64,000 nucleotides of DNA from Macrolepiota albuminosa (GCA_027475525.1 JAMWFC010000054.1:310001-374000), one strand, 5' to 3'. Positions 1-11,645 are shown, numbered from the stretch's first letter. Program-made: numbers and translations. Notes: generated from the sequence alone by a model not told the origin.

Positions 1-9
1 ACTACATTG

Positions 10-480
10 TCAATAGACCAGTCTGGTCTGATTCAGTGTTGTGTGCACACTAAGCTCTGTCAAACCCGTAACTTCATTACAATCTAGTTTGTCCTGCTCC
101 TTAGGTGCAAGCAGCAGATAAACCTTGCAGTTGGCAAGCTTTGAGTCTGATAGGAGCTTGATTGCATGGTCCCACTGCTTGCATTCTGGGAGGGAATCAA
201 ACAATGCCTTGGAGAAAACATCCTCAAAGTTGTGGAGATAGTTGGGGACCACATCACAGAGAGTCCAGACAGGGGAGTTGGCTGTAAAGGCCTAGGCTAG
301 CCATTGAAATGTGGTCTGACTAGCCTGGATCTTCTCTGTGGTCTCTGAAGCTCACAGAGTAGTGGCATAGATGCAGTCATGGAAATCATGTGAAGTATAA
401 GGCACACATTGTTGCCCAACAGTTCTTGCAGATTCCTGGTATCAATTATAATGATATTATTTTCTCAGTCACAAAATTCA
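10..480 (-). pseudogene. Ty3/gypsy reverse transcriptase N-terminal fragment
   Basis: The minus strand reads about 80 codons resembling the segment just before the reverse transcriptase core of Ty3/gypsy polyproteins. The recognisable part is VPNYLHNFEDVFSKALFDSL followed by a WDHAI motif, as in the family pattern 'P..Y.dF.dvFsk...d.LPe.r.WDhaI.L'. The frame opens upstream to about 480 and the fragment runs off the window's left edge, so its extent is unknown. No catalytic motif is inside the window. It is a decayed or cut piece of an element, and the copia remnant beginning near 530 lies on the other strand. Confidence 0.6.
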
Positions 481-529
481 CTATTCTGTGAGTATTTTTG
501 ATGTTAGCTGTGACCCTTGATTTAGAAAT

Positions 530-1850
530 CCATCAAATTGACATAATTGGTGTCTATTTGAAGAGAAGTCTCAATGAAGACATCTACATGCATGCACCAA
601 CTGAAGTAGGGAGAGCCAGATACTGGAAGCAATCTATGGACTAAAGCAAGCCAGGCATAAGTGGAAGGAGAGATTACATGACATACTTATGTGCTTAGAT
701 TTCAAATCTTCACATGCTAATGATTGCCTATACATCCTACATTTGAAGGGCAAAATTGTTTTTATTGTACTCATCTACATTTACAACATGGCTATAGCCA
801 GCAAAGACTTGTGCAAAATCAACTCCTTCAAGCAAGTCATGAACAAGGACTTTGATATCATCAACTTAGGCAAAATCCATTACTTCAGATTAAAAGAGAT
901 CAGCTAAACCAACTCATCTACTTGAACCAATTGATTTATATCAATCCATTCTTGACCAATTCAGTATGAGCTCTTGCCACACTGTTGCTATGCCCTTGCT
1001 TATCAACTATAACTTGTCAAATCCATTCTTGACCAATTCAGTATGAGCTCTTGCCACACTGTTGCTATGCCCTTGCTTATCAACTATAACTTGTCACTCT
1101 TGCAATTCCTGCACTTTGATAAAGAACACAATGATTACAAAACTTATGCAAACAAACTAAAGTATCTATCCTTAGTTGGCTCTTTGCTTTATGCTACACA
1201 GACTTGACCCAACATCCAGTTCTTAGTCAGCCTCCTGGTGCAGCTTTCTGATAATCCAGATATCCTACATCTTGATAGCTGTAAACATGTATTGCATTAC
1301 TTGAAAGGGACTAAGTCCTATTGTTTAAAGTTAGGCAGATTAGAAAATGACAAAATTACACTCATTGGATAGAGTGATGCTAATTGGGCCCAAGACTACT
1401 ATAATAGACAATCTATTAGTGAGTGATACTATGATATCAATGGTAGTTTGACCTCATAGTCCTTGAGGAAACAACTAGTGACAGTGACATCCACCATTGA
1501 AGCTGAATACATTGCATCTGCAAATGCTACATGTGAAGCCATTTGGCTTAGAAACTTATTAAAGGATCTGGACTTTGAACAAATTGAGGCCATCATCATC
1601 CATACCAACAACACCAGTGGTATCACTTTATTTAAAAATCCAGTAAGACATTTATGAGCCAAGCATATTGATATAAATTTTCACTTTATTCACAAAGACA
1701 TCAAAAGAAGCAATATAAAACTCCAATTATTTCTACTCATGATATGATTGCTGACGTGCTTACAAAAGCCTTATCTAAAGACACCTTTGAAAAGCATTGT
1801 GCAAGGTTAGATGTTGTATTGCCTATGCTGCCATTCAGTGGGAGTGTCAA
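530..1850 (+). pseudogene. Ty1/copia RT-RNase H remnant
   Basis: The plus strand shows the C-terminal half of a copia Pol in several frames. Near 545-600 is the RT piece VYLKRSLNEDIYMHAPTEVG. Near 630-660 is the YGLKQA-like motif. At 689-907 is the segment ending DLGKIHYF-like, where the YVDDM active-site motif has decayed to YIYNM. RNase H follows at about 1460-1660 with STIEAEYIASANATCEAIWL. A purine-rich GGGAGTGTC near 1840-1850 resembles the 3' end of a copia internal region. Stops, frameshifts and the lost active site show that it is dead. A 77-bp duplication sits inside it. Confidence 0.75.
943..1096. repeat. Exact 77-bp tandem duplication (site 1)
   Basis: Bases 943-1019 are repeated without mismatch at 1020-1096. 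The flanking bases at the same offset differ, so the match is exactly 77 bp. It is one of at least six such duplications in this window. Confidence 0.95.
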
Positions 1851-2329
1851 AGGGAAATCAACTGACTGCTCCAGTGAATGAGAGATAGCACTATGTCATT
1901 TGAAATTGTCATAACTTTGTATGTTTCACTTGTCTCCATACTTTTTCAAATTTCTTTCACATTGATTACTCATTCTCATTCAAAAAAGCTCTACATGATT
2001 TACTAGTATAACTAGTTATAAACCATTGACCACCTGGAGTCAGAATCATCTTCAATTTCTCAACTCCAGATATTACTTTTGTATATTTGTACACAAATAC
2101 AACTGTTCTGCAATATATTGTGCCGATGCAGTCACCATTGTATGTGTCAGGGAGCATGGGGCATGGAAGGTGGAATCTCTTATGTGCTGGAGGAGGTTGG
2201 GCAGCACAGAGGTGCTGTGCAGGAAACAATGGCTGTGGGATGGTGGTCACAGCTGGGGATAGGCATTCTATGAGGGTATAGAGAGAGTTGGAGATGGTGT
2301 CAGTTGTTTGGCAGAGTAAGGTTAGTTTG

Positions 2330-2886
2330 ATAGTATCCTGGATGAGTGAGCTGCACCTGCATCTTCATGTGGAGCAGGCAAGTCTAGGCTTTGTCCTGGG
2401 AGGCCATAGCATCCAAGGGAGCTTCTGGATTCCCAGGCTGAGACATGGAGTATGCAAGTGCTTAAATCTGGTAGGGAAGCAATGAAAAGGTGTGGGATAG
2501 GATTCCAGCAGGCTGTAGAGAGCTTCCAGACTAGAGTTGAGAGACTTGTTCTGCTGTAAGAGCAATCTCCAGAGACTGCAGCTAATCACACAACTGGCAG
2601 AGGGAAATGCAAAGTATATTAAACAGGCTAACATGCAATGAGAATAACTAATCACCTAGCAGAGGGAAATCTGAAGAGAACAAGTCTAAGGATTTCTCTG
2701 CTGAGGTGTGACACATCAGCACAATAGCAGTGAATGACTATACAGAACATAAAACTTACCCTGGGACAAGTCAGAGAGGTTCCAGAAGCCTCTGATGAGG
2801 CACAGAGAAAATCTGGGAGTGCCAGGGAGTTGCTGAGGGGGGTTGAAGGGTGCCAAGGGAGTGCCAGAAAAAGAAGTCCCCTGACA
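2330..2886 (-). repeat. Probable gypsy LTR or 5' untranslated fragment
   Basis: On the minus strand a sequence starting TGTCAGGGGACTTC at 2886 resembles the starts seen at 60078 (minus) and 62514 (plus), which look like the 5' ends of LTRs of one gypsy family. The following 500 bp are C/T-rich and hold no convincing coding sequence; short open frames here match nothing recognised. The other end is not defined. It could equally be a solo LTR or the 5' part of a decayed element. Confidence 0.3.
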
Positions 2887-2945
2887 GTACTGTATGTTAA
2901 GGACAAAGTGCACCATGAGTAATCATGCACAGACAGTACTCAGAG

Positions 2946-2977
2946 TTGTCTCTTTGTCTGGCCAGGCAAAGAGACAA
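2946..2977. repeat. 32-nt near-perfect palindrome
   Basis: An 11-bp arm TTGTCTCTTTG is followed by ten bases centred on TGGCCA and then its exact complement CAAAGAGACAA. Only one base pair in the palindrome is off. It could form a hairpin or cruciform; no function is implied. Confidence 0.8.
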
Positions 2978-3632
2978 TAGACTGAGGGTGAGTCACTTAC
3001 TATCATACCTTAATTATAGACTAAACATACTTACAATCTAGGTATGTACAAAATAAAGTCAATTGTATGAAAGACTGAGGACTAAATGTTCTTTCTATCT
3101 GTTGGACTTTCTGACTTATCACATATATCACACAGTTACTCATCTGCCAATTCAGGGTCACCCTTTATCATATACTGTCGCATAGTGATCAATAGCCCAT
3201 TGTTCACGTATACATATATATACAGACAGTAGATAGGACCCTCAGTCATTTATACCGGACTAAGGGTACGTCGAACACATCATGCATATTACAACTTACT
3301 GACTGTACCATAGATCAATACTTATATTGCTCTTAGGTCTAACTAATCAGGGATCCGGATTCTAACACAATCTAGAGTCTAGCTTTTAGCACTGTAAAGA
3401 TATTCTGTGATCTATATACGAAGTATCGTAACAAAGCGAGGTGGGGACAATGCAAGTGTGGCCGTTGTGATATTCCATGGTGTCGTGTCGTTGTACTCTT
3501 CACATTGCCACAATGACGTCACTCCAACATTATCCCCTCCGTCTGCGGACATATAGCAGACTTTCTATGTTTCTGTAGACACGTCGTTCTTGTGACGGCA
3601 CGTACAGGCAGGTAAGTTACATACATCAGTAC

Positions 3633-5661
3633 CTATCGTGTCCATACTTTACGAGGAAGCAACGAGCCAATATAGAGTGCAGCGCCACACACAAAAGTCA
3701 GAACGTAATACACTAGGTATCGCCCCAAAACAGATCCCTGTATGGACAGAGAGAACAAAGAAGCGGCAACTCCCGGCCCAACAGCTCTCATCAAGCTCAC
3801 AGTCATCTGGCGTCGACAGATCAACCATAAGAACTTCATCTGTCAAGAATGAAGAGCTTACCTGACTGAGTCCATTTGTGGCACCAAGCGACGCGCGATT
3901 CGGGGCCGCAGCTGCAATAAATATGAATATTGCGCCTATTACTTTGTATTACTACTAATCACTGTCGAGGGGAAAGGCCCTTACCAAATGACAAACTCAT
4001 TCCAATTGAAAGTAGTGTTTGCACTCCAACTAAAACCCACACGCCCAACCCTACGCCACTCCGCCTCGTCATTTCGCTTATTAGAGGGAACGATAAAAAC
4101 AACGGGATCGCACACCATATTCCTGCCATGAACGTCATCTTTGTGCCAATGGCATCATGTATCCTTGCAAAGAAGAACATCTGAAATATACCATTTAGGA
4201 ACCCATAGGCAGCGAGAACCTGGCCTATATTGGAGGGAGGGAGACCAAGACCGCCAAGGGACGTTGGTGTTGAGAGAAAAAGAGGTTGGATGGTTCGGAA
4301 GGCAAGCTCGAGCATTGCGAAGAAGGCGTAGTTGCCTGCAGAGATGAGGACCCGCGGGGTGAGAAGAGAGAGGAAGGGGAGGGGCTTCTCTTCTTCAGGC
4401 GAGGAGGCATCATTATGAGCTATGCTCGGCGATTCTAGAACTTGTTGCTTGTCCGTGGCATGACATCGAAACCTGAACAGAGAAGAGATTGAAGCCGGTG
4501 ACTTGTGTGTGTCCTTTAGGAACAGAAGTGAGATGAGCCATACAAGTACCGAGTAAGCTGCTGGAATTGCACAAGGTAGGAGGTACGGGTAGTCCTTCAG
4601 AAGCTTGCTTCTTCCGAATAGGGAGGGAAATTGTACAGCGGGATTGGAAAAAATGCCTCCAATGATTGGACCAATCTAATCAAGTACATGGTACATTTCT
4701 TTAGGCTTTGATCGGGTTTATGGAATAAGGGCTACTCACAGATCCGCCAGTGGACCATGCGATTGGAAGATACGCATATGCCTTTGAAAAGGAGGTAAGT
4801 TCAAGCACCTTACATCGCCTAAGCAACGAATAGAACGCACTTGCGCGATATTGGTTGAATCCGTCAATTCAGCCATCATGCTGGGAAAAGACGGCAGTCA
4901 GACCACGACGCGTTCAGCGTAAAGGTTCGCGTCGATATAATAAACAAACCTTTTGATTATTCCAACGTTCCCATCTTATCCCTCATCAGCCATCTCAACT
5001 GCCGAACTCAAAAAAGGACACATACTCAAAGCGCCACAGATGCATCGGCTTTTAAGTCTCAAATTTAGCCAACGAATGACAAAGGCCACCCATTAATGAC
5101 AGGTAAAAAAAGAAATAACCAACGGACCTAAAAACTAAAGTCCAAAAGGTTTTTGAAAGCCCAAATGAAACCATTGATATCGTCAGGCCAAAAAGTCCAA
5201 CAAGGACAACGGGTTTGCGTCCTATGTGATCTGACATCCGGCTCCAGTGAAGAACGGTGATTGCTTGTGTTACAAAGAACAACGAGTGCTATTTCGACAA
5301 GAAATGTCGCTCGTTATACAAAAGAAATAGAGACCGATTATGTCGCACCAAAAGCCCAACATAATACCCGACTTGGCTTTCGTCCCCGTTCGTCACACCG
5401 ATGTCTCTTATGAGCTGCATCATAAGTATTAGAGGATGATAACCGTTGTGGATCTAGGAGGAAATCAAAAGGAAAGTGAAAAAGCCAACATACTTGCGGT
5501 GCAAAGGGTGCTATAACCTGCACCGTCAGGGGTTCCGAAACTTGCAGTAGCATGACAATCGAGAACTGTCTCCAAGGGAGTGGGGTGTGGTATTGCTTCT
5601 GCTTCTTCTGTGTTGGAGGCCGGAGAAGAGGTGTTTCCTCGTCCGCAGTAAAATTGGACAT
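3633..5661 (-). CDS. MFS transporter, fungal DHA1/ZIFL-like
   Basis: A complete ten-exon gene for a 12-TM-type major facilitator of 487 residues. Minus-strand exons are 5661-5494, 5414-5349, 5288-5128, 5048-5026, 4974-4950, 4880-4841, 4781-4740, 4675-3985, 3935-3862 and 3806-3633. All joins keep frame and use GT-AG, with a weak GTCCGT donor at 5127. Start MSNFTADEETPLLR leads into TPLPWRQF, typical of basidiomycete members. The cytoplasmic loop motif reads SDHIGRKPV, and LNGNVGIIKSMMAELTDSTN is built across the 23-, 25- and 40-nt exons. IAWSTGGSIGPIIGG follows. A long hydrophilic loop around residues 260-300 separates the halves. Substrate is unknown; relatives carry drugs, metals or small metabolites across plasma or vacuolar membranes. 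The first in-frame ATG at 5772 was rejected because it adds an AT-rich, untypical leader. Confidence 0.9.
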
Positions 5662-6541
5662 TGACTTAGAAGGAATGAAGTGGAGGTAGCGAAGTAGATT
5701 TATGGGCTGGGTACTAAGTTTATATATTACAATAACAAAAGGGTTACGTATGATGGAAATTTTGTATCTCATCCACTTTGACAGGTACAGGGTCCTGTCA
5801 AAAGAAGTACAGTCGACTGAATAATCCGTGATTATGCGTGTAGTTAATTACGACAGCTTCGCTGTGATGTAGAAGTTTACTATGTTAACCTCAGTTTAAT
5901 ATGTACCCGACAAGAATACTAGTATATTCTAGTAATACCGACTATGAGCCTGTCTATGTTGCTAGAAGATAACAAAAGGTGAAAGTATGGACTCACCCTC
6001 AGTCGTGTATAACTGACTGAGGGTTCTGTACTATAACATGATATCTATATATGTTTTCTGGGGTCAAGGACAGGAACGAAGGTGCGAATAAGAAGATGGA
6101 ATCGTAAGATACATCAAAGATTCGCCAAGTCAAAGTTTCACGAAACTTTTCGTAGATTTGTAACAAGCTTGCTGATGAATACAAAACAGGCAGGCGTATA
6201 ATGTTTGGTTTGATGCCTCTACTATTGCGAAATCCTTGCTGGGATCGACAAAGCATTCACATCATCCGAGAGGCTCAAGTTGCCTCGATTTACAAGCGGT
6301 ACTTTATGTCCCAAATGGGTGCTTACCCATCTACAATTTGACAAACAACCTCAGAAGGCTCTTGAGTCAGTGACCAGTTACGACTTCTTCAGAACTGCGA
6401 GTTCTCAAATCCCATTCTCAGTTGGCTGGGCTACTGGGGTTTCCAGACAAGTAATTTCCAAACCCACTCTCTCTCAGTAACCCTAATTCAACCCCTTGTG
6501 TAATCACTTAACGCAGAAGGAATGAGAATCCTCACTACGCA
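5662..6541. other. Intergenic region, no gene seen
   Basis: This lies upstream of the MFS gene and downstream of the HtrL/YibB-like gene, both on the minus strand. It is AT-rich, with scattered stops in all frames. A hairpin around 5996-6024 (ACCCTCAGTC facing GACTGAGGGT) is also found elsewhere in the window and may mark a small repeat. Confidence 0.6.
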
Positions 6542-8214
6542 CTACGCACCGCCCCCCCTGCGCCCCTCGACCCACCGTGCGCCAAACAAGCCCCTCAACA
6601 TCCCCTCAACATCCACCAGCACCCCACTTGCCTCGCCCGCCTGCCCGCGCGGACACCAAGCCCACCCCGCCCCGCTTGCCCGCGTCCGCTCCTCATCAGA
6701 CGCGAAAAACCACTGGTAGAAGTACCAGTCCCCGCACGAGTTTGTGTGGAGGAAGGGGAGAGCGTGCACAATGCGCGCGAGGAGGGAGGAAAACGTGTGT
6801 ATGTGGATCGTAGTTTTATTCAAGGTTGTGAATACAGGGGCAGGAGGTGTTGAATTAAACTGAGATGAGGATGGCGAGGGAAGGGTAGGAGGCAACAGCC
6901 CTACGCGTGAGGGAACGATTACGCCCACGAACTTACCCGGGTACCGGAAAAGCATTGTGTTGATCAACGTTTGGTCTTTACCGACGAAATGGAAGGGCGC
7001 GCAGGTGTGGGCGATAGATGGCAAAGAAGACAACCATTGCGCACCTAGTGGGAGGCGCGTAGGTGGGGGAGAGGTATTGATGAACCAGTCGTGTGTCTGA
7101 TAGAATGTTTTGGAGAACCATGATATCCCGAGGGGTGTAGACCCGAAAAAGGAGCCTGGAGGAGGGAGAAGAGTGTCAGATGAGAGTTGAGGGGAAGAAT
7201 GGTGAGATGTGCCGGCAATCCCCCGTGGCATTTACGAGGACGCCTAAATGCACGGGACCGGCTAGCCATCAAACTTTGATGATGATCAGATTATCTCGCC
7301 ATCCCGTACGACCACACCAAAAGTAAATGTCAAGTTGTCTCTGCAGGCCGCAATCACACCGCAGACCCAAATACGTAGCCGGATGGAGAAATGACAGACT
7401 CACGCTTACCTTCACTCAGATCCATATCCACAAGCCCCATCTCGAAACGCCACGCGTATTCCTTCATGCCAGGGACACCATACAGCGGTATCAATACCTT
7501 ATCCTTATTTGACCTAGCAAATACTTGTTCCACCCTTCTTGGATCAGGCCAATGCCGAAAAGGATGTGGAGTGCGGAACGAGCCTGCATCGACCCAGAAT
7601 GCGTAATCATATTCAGAGTGGGAGAGTGAGTGCAGTGCTTGATCGAGGAACCATGGCTTTGCATTCCATATGGCGTATAGATCTGGATTGTGGATCGCGT
7701 GTTCGCGGTCCCAGGCATGCATTGCGTGATATTTGGAGATGTAAGGGGCGAGAGGAGGGATGAAAAATGGGGAGGTATAGGTTGTGTTTATTGTGAGTCT
7801 TTCTGTTCTTATGGATGTGGAGAGACGGAGGGCAGATACCTGCGATGCAAGCTCGGGGTTTGTGTAGAAATACACATCAGATTGTACACCGTTGGGTCCA
7901 AGAAAGTGTGTAAGCCAGGATATGTACTCTTCCTGTGTGTGTTTGGCCTTTGTAAATGAAAAGAGTGCCGACACAAGGAGTATGCGTGGAGGATTATCTG
8001 ACACAAAGTCTTCAGGTATACTTAACGGCTCAATGGGATGGGTGAACAGCGACCACGCTGCAAATCTGAGGTACACGAGCACAAGGAGGCAGAAAATGAC
8101 TGCAGGGAGGAGCCGTAGTCTAGTTCTGTGATTTCGCATTGGAACCACCAGAGGCAGGAAAGATGTTTCGTTACTTTGAACACTCCAAATCTGGAGTAAA
8201 TTGGGTTTCGCCAT
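6542..8214 (-). CDS. Type II membrane protein, HtrL/YibB-like
   Basis: Two exons, 8214-7410 and 7155-6542, joined by a 254-nt GT-AG intron, encode 472 residues. The join gives MDLSEGSFFGSTPLG in frame. Residues about 35-57 form one membrane segment (LLPAVIFCLLVLVYL), so a Golgi/ER-type signal anchor with a lumenal domain is likely. The domain reads RILLVSALFSF, YAIWNAKPWFLDQAL, YAFWVDAGSFR, FVGKDQTLIN and finally CGDWYFYQWFF. This pattern of a 'WnsKp' segment and an aspartate-alanine-glycine motif resembles the HtrL_YibB family, which looks glycosyltransferase-like; no activity is established for this family to my knowledge. A possible extra donor (GTAAGT near 6936) is not needed because the frame stays open. 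A later start at residue 26 is possible. The last 30 residues are low-complexity. Confidence 0.75.
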
Positions 8215-9051
8215 CCGAGAACAGAGAGTACGTAAGAAGAAGGTGCGGAAGTGTTAGATTCATATGTAATCTCTTTGTTTTACTATGCGCAGCCTAAGGA
8301 GTCCCTCAATCTTAATATGTTTCATCTAAAGCAAATGTCGTCATCGCTGACTATAAATAGCTTTGTATGCTTCCATTCTTCCTGTAGAGCTCATTGAGCA
8401 TGCGATGTATTCTGGCAGGTCCTACTCCAGGTCATATCGACGTATCTACACCCCGGGTCCTCATTCAGGTCCTTCATATCAAGTAACTAACCCGAGTGTC
8501 GTCTAGAAATTTAAAAAATAGCCAGGCTTGTGTCTGAAAAATATCACCCTAACTGGGAATGAGAGAAATCCCACATTTAAACCGGTGCTATATTATGATC
8601 TTTGGATGCTGATATCAAATGACCATCTTTAGAATTTATAAACTTCCGATAAACTCACGAGATGAATCAAACAATGGTCCCTCAATTTTGAGTCCATTCC
8701 GACATCATACGGGCGACAAACATGATGGAAAGACTGGATGCATCATAGTTCATAGTTTCCAGATCCTCCAAGATGCTGCAACTACAGATACAACAAATTA
8801 GGCTCGAGCAATGTGTGATATACTCGCTTTCCATCCCGAGCTCTAGTCCGAGATTTTCGTAGATTTGATATTAGTCATTGTCAGCGCATTGAATACAGAT
8901 GGGTCCTGAATTAAGCGCAAGGGTATAACGCGAATGGACGTTGCGAATGTTAGAAGTTAACGCCTAGAGCACACGAGTAAGTAATGCGACTAGGTAGAGC
9001 TATTAGTACGTGTCCGCTAATTTAGGTATGTGATTGCTTACTCTCAGTCTC
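8215..9051. other. Intergenic region, no gene seen
   Basis: No open frame here resembles a known protein. It holds the promoter side of the minus-strand HtrL/YibB-like gene. A TATAAA at about 8351-8356 lies on the plus strand with no gene downstream, so it was not called as a promoter. Confidence 0.5.
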
Positions 9052-9285
9052 TGTTAGACCGTGATTGATGTGACGATGTGAAAGGGTACCACGGACACAT
9101 TGTCAGGGCCAGCATGGCCAAAAGACTGCTTTGTTGAACTCACATACTTATAGAGACACTCGTAGATACTGCACCCTCAGTTCCGTTTACGTGTTCTGAG
9201 GATGCGTCGTCTCGTAGAGCAACATCCATGCAATGACACTAATACAATACCTAGACATAATTACTTACACGTCGTCTGTCTAGGT
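9052..9285 (+). repeat. Truncated copia LTR (same family as 16362-16641)
   Basis: This begins TGTTAGACC and follows the first about 234 bases of the 280-bp LTR at 16362-16641 with few substitutions, then stops at CTAGGT. What follows is the inverted-repeat sequence of the neighbouring candidate element, so the LTR is cut there. Several differences from the 3' copy are at C/T positions. Confidence 0.85.
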
Positions 9286-9842
9286 ATATCACCTAAGGCA
9301 GGGCACTTCATGCTTCTTGATGGGACTTTAGGGGGATTATTTGTGTTGACAGTAAGTACCCTAAGACACTGACCTCTTGAGAGGTCCTTGCTTCCTTTCC
9401 TAAAATAGAACTAATTAGATTCCTCCACACTGGTTGACCGAACCTCGACCTCCACCATCTTACTTCCAAACCTTCCAACTTCCACAGCGGGTAAATCGAC
9501 CTTCGGTGCCGATAGCAACTACGTCATCATTTGATTGATACGAGCTCAGAAATAAACGATATTTTTCTCCAGCATCCCAAGAACATTGCAAGATCCTTGC
9601 AGATAACGCCTCCCAGCCGATTATCTTTACTGTGTTTGAACCAGAGGGTAAGCTTATCTGATATATTATATCTTATTTCGATACATGTTTATTCACTTCT
9701 TCCTGCATACCTGGTCTGGTGTCATATTCTACAATGTGAAGTTGAGGATCGTGAGATCAGTACGATATAAGTCGATGTTTTCAGGTTGTGGTGTACATAG
9801 GAGGAAGATCTTCAACTATTATATTACGATTTTGTGACGGAT

Positions 9843-10426
9843 TTAGTCGTATACCACTGACCTGGTGTACGATGGGAGAGCAATAATTGGTTCAGTTGGT
9901 CTATTCTTGCATTCTGCATGTATTTGATCAATGGTTCCTGCTGCATACCCGTTTACATCCAAAGTGTTAACACTGGTGTTATGCATATGGGTATGGTGGA
10001 TGCTTTGGTTGACGTCGGAGGAGCTGTTGTTCCTGTTGCTTTCTGGTAATGCGGAGCTTGGTACATATGACAGGTCGTTCTGGCTGCGTACATTAGGTGA
10101 GGACTGACCTCCACCAGCAAAGGCATAAGATAATGTGAAAGGCTCAGCTTGCAGGCATTGCATGTGTGAAGTTATTTGGGTTTGCCCTGTTTGCAGATAC
10201 AATAGACTATATCCAGTATCAAGGAATCCGATGTTAGACTTTACATGTAAAGCATGATGCTGACACCACCACAAAAAGGCGAAGAGCATAGTTACAAGTC
10301 CACCAATGACCCTGCCAATCATGGGACCTATCAGAGTTCTTGAGTGCGGCATTGGGGAAGCAGGAAGAACAGACAGCATGATGGGAGTAGATGTGGAGGA
10401 AGCTGGAGATGGAGTGAAAGTAGCAC
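9843..10426 (-). CDS. Partial exon of S/T-rich single-pass membrane protein
   Basis: An open reading frame begins after a splice-acceptor-like CTACAG at 10427-10428 and runs to a stop at 9843. It starts with Ser/Thr/Pro-rich sequence (ATFTPSPASSTSTP), then a membrane segment IGGLVTMLFAFLWWC preceded by a GPMIG motif, then a polar tail rich in Asn, Ser and His. This architecture, an S/T-rich stalk followed by one TM, is common in agaricomycete surface proteins of unknown function. No first exon with a signal peptide was found upstream, so this is a fragment or a gene with a distant 5' exon. It lies inside the candidate inverted-repeat element. Confidence 0.4.
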
Positions 10427-11104
10427 CTGTAGTGGGAACCGAGTGAACTTAGAGATGGTCATGTGTATACTACTATAATCGAGCTGTCTTACATTTTGTA
10501 TTTTTGTCTTACCTTTTCAATATGACTTATTTCAACAAAATTACTTCATAGAACTCTTAAAGGAGAATACAGATAGCTCATGCTTCATTTCTAGGGTGTT
10601 CTATGGACTGTAGAATATCTTATTGAATTTATATGTTTGGGTATCCACCGGGCCGGCAGTCTGATCTATTTGTCATACAGTTTGGCGGAAATTTCCCTGA
10701 TGGCATGATCAAATCAGAGTCCTCTTTAAAGCTGATCGAGCTGATCAATCAGGCTTGATTAGATTAATTGCAATAGATGACACATCTGATATGATTGCAT
10801 CTGATCATGGCAAATCGGACGTTCCCAGAATTTTTCTGACATTATATGCCCACCATCCACCCCAATCGCCCCCAGTCGCGCTTGTTTTATGTAGACAATC
10901 ATTACATTTGATTTCTCTCTTTGCACACCACCTGCTTACGAGCATTGCTAAGTCCTGTCGATTGTGGTCACGAGCGATAGGCAAACGCGTGCGCAGAGTG
11001 CCCGCCCACCCAGCGGCCATCTGCTACACGTCCCAGTCACACATTGACTCAGCCCTCAGCCTTCATCGCTCTTTGACCACAACGACAAAGCTGGATTGAA
11101 AAAA

Positions 11105-11166
11105 CGGTCGGTTGGTCTGGTTGGTCTGGTTGGTCGGTTGGATGGTTGGTCAGTCAGTCAGTCAGA
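11105..11166 (+). repeat. Simple repeat, GGTTGGTC/CAGT type
   Basis: Repeated GGTTGGTCT units are followed by four CAGT units. It is low-complexity sequence next to the inverted repeat at 11219. Confidence 0.8.
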
Positions 11167-11311
11167 CCATATTTGGATCTCCGGATTCAGATCTTGGCTT
11201 CCCGAAGGTGCGGTTGGTACACTTAGGGTACTTCCCATCAGCACAAATAATCCCCTTAAAGTCCCATCAAGAAGCACATACCGTCCTGCCAGGGGTGAGG
11301 TATATACAATA

Positions 11312-11412
11312 CAGTTCCGTTTATGTGTTCTGAGGACATAATTACTTACACGTTGTCTGTCTAGGTGTTGGTCACACCGCTAGACTTGCTGCTATCAATA
11401 TACGTTCCAACA
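11312..11412 (+). repeat. 5' LTR remnant of copia element
   Basis: This matches the 3' LTR from the internal CAGTTCYGTTTA to the terminal ACGTTCCAACA, with a deletion of about 56 bases after TTCTGAG. It is immediately followed by the primer binding site. Confidence 0.85.
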
Positions 11413-11424
11413 GGTTATGGGCCT
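11413..11424 (+). promoter_or_regulatory. Copia primer binding site (half iMet tRNA type)
   Basis: GGTTATGGGCCT follows the LTR end directly. Drosophila copia and relatives prime from an internal cut of initiator tRNA-Met whose anticodon stem region is complementary to GGTTATGGGCCCA. Eleven of twelve bases agree here. Confidence 0.8.
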
Positions 11425-11645
11425 ACCCTGAGCAGGCTACTTGTCACAGTACCGCTGCTCGCTTGGAACGCGAAATTCTCTTTGTCTTGTCGACACCGAT
11501 CATCCCAGGCTTGCCGCCTGGAGTTAGCTATTGTTATTTCTGCATTGTCCTCTCTTCTGCATACAGAAACTACCTTATTGTTATCCTTTTGGAAGATAAC
11601 AGAATATTATTTTAAGCCATCCAGATCATCCACGTTCCGCATATG

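Larger units (their letters stand above)
9283..11305. mobile_element. Candidate 2-kb terminal-inverted-repeat element
   Basis: About 85 bases at 9283-9367 and 11219-11305 are inverted copies of each other, about 80% alike. Both contain GCTTCTTGATGGGACTTTA, in opposite orientations. The ends read GGTATATCACC and its imperfect mirror GGTGAGGTATATA, so a TA-rich target duplication is possible. Inside there is no transposase but there is a partial membrane-protein exon on the minus strand. This fits a non-autonomous DNA transposon that has picked up host sequence, but two inverted copies of another repeat would look the same. Confidence 0.45.

Noticed and set aside
6860..6936. An extra intron in the HtrL/YibB-like gene from GTAAGT at 6936 to AG at 6860
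   Set aside because: Its length (77) would break the frame, whereas reading through stays open to the conserved CGDWYFYQWFF.
8350..8360. TATA box CTATAAATAG on the plus strand
   Set aside because: No plus-strand gene follows within a plausible distance.
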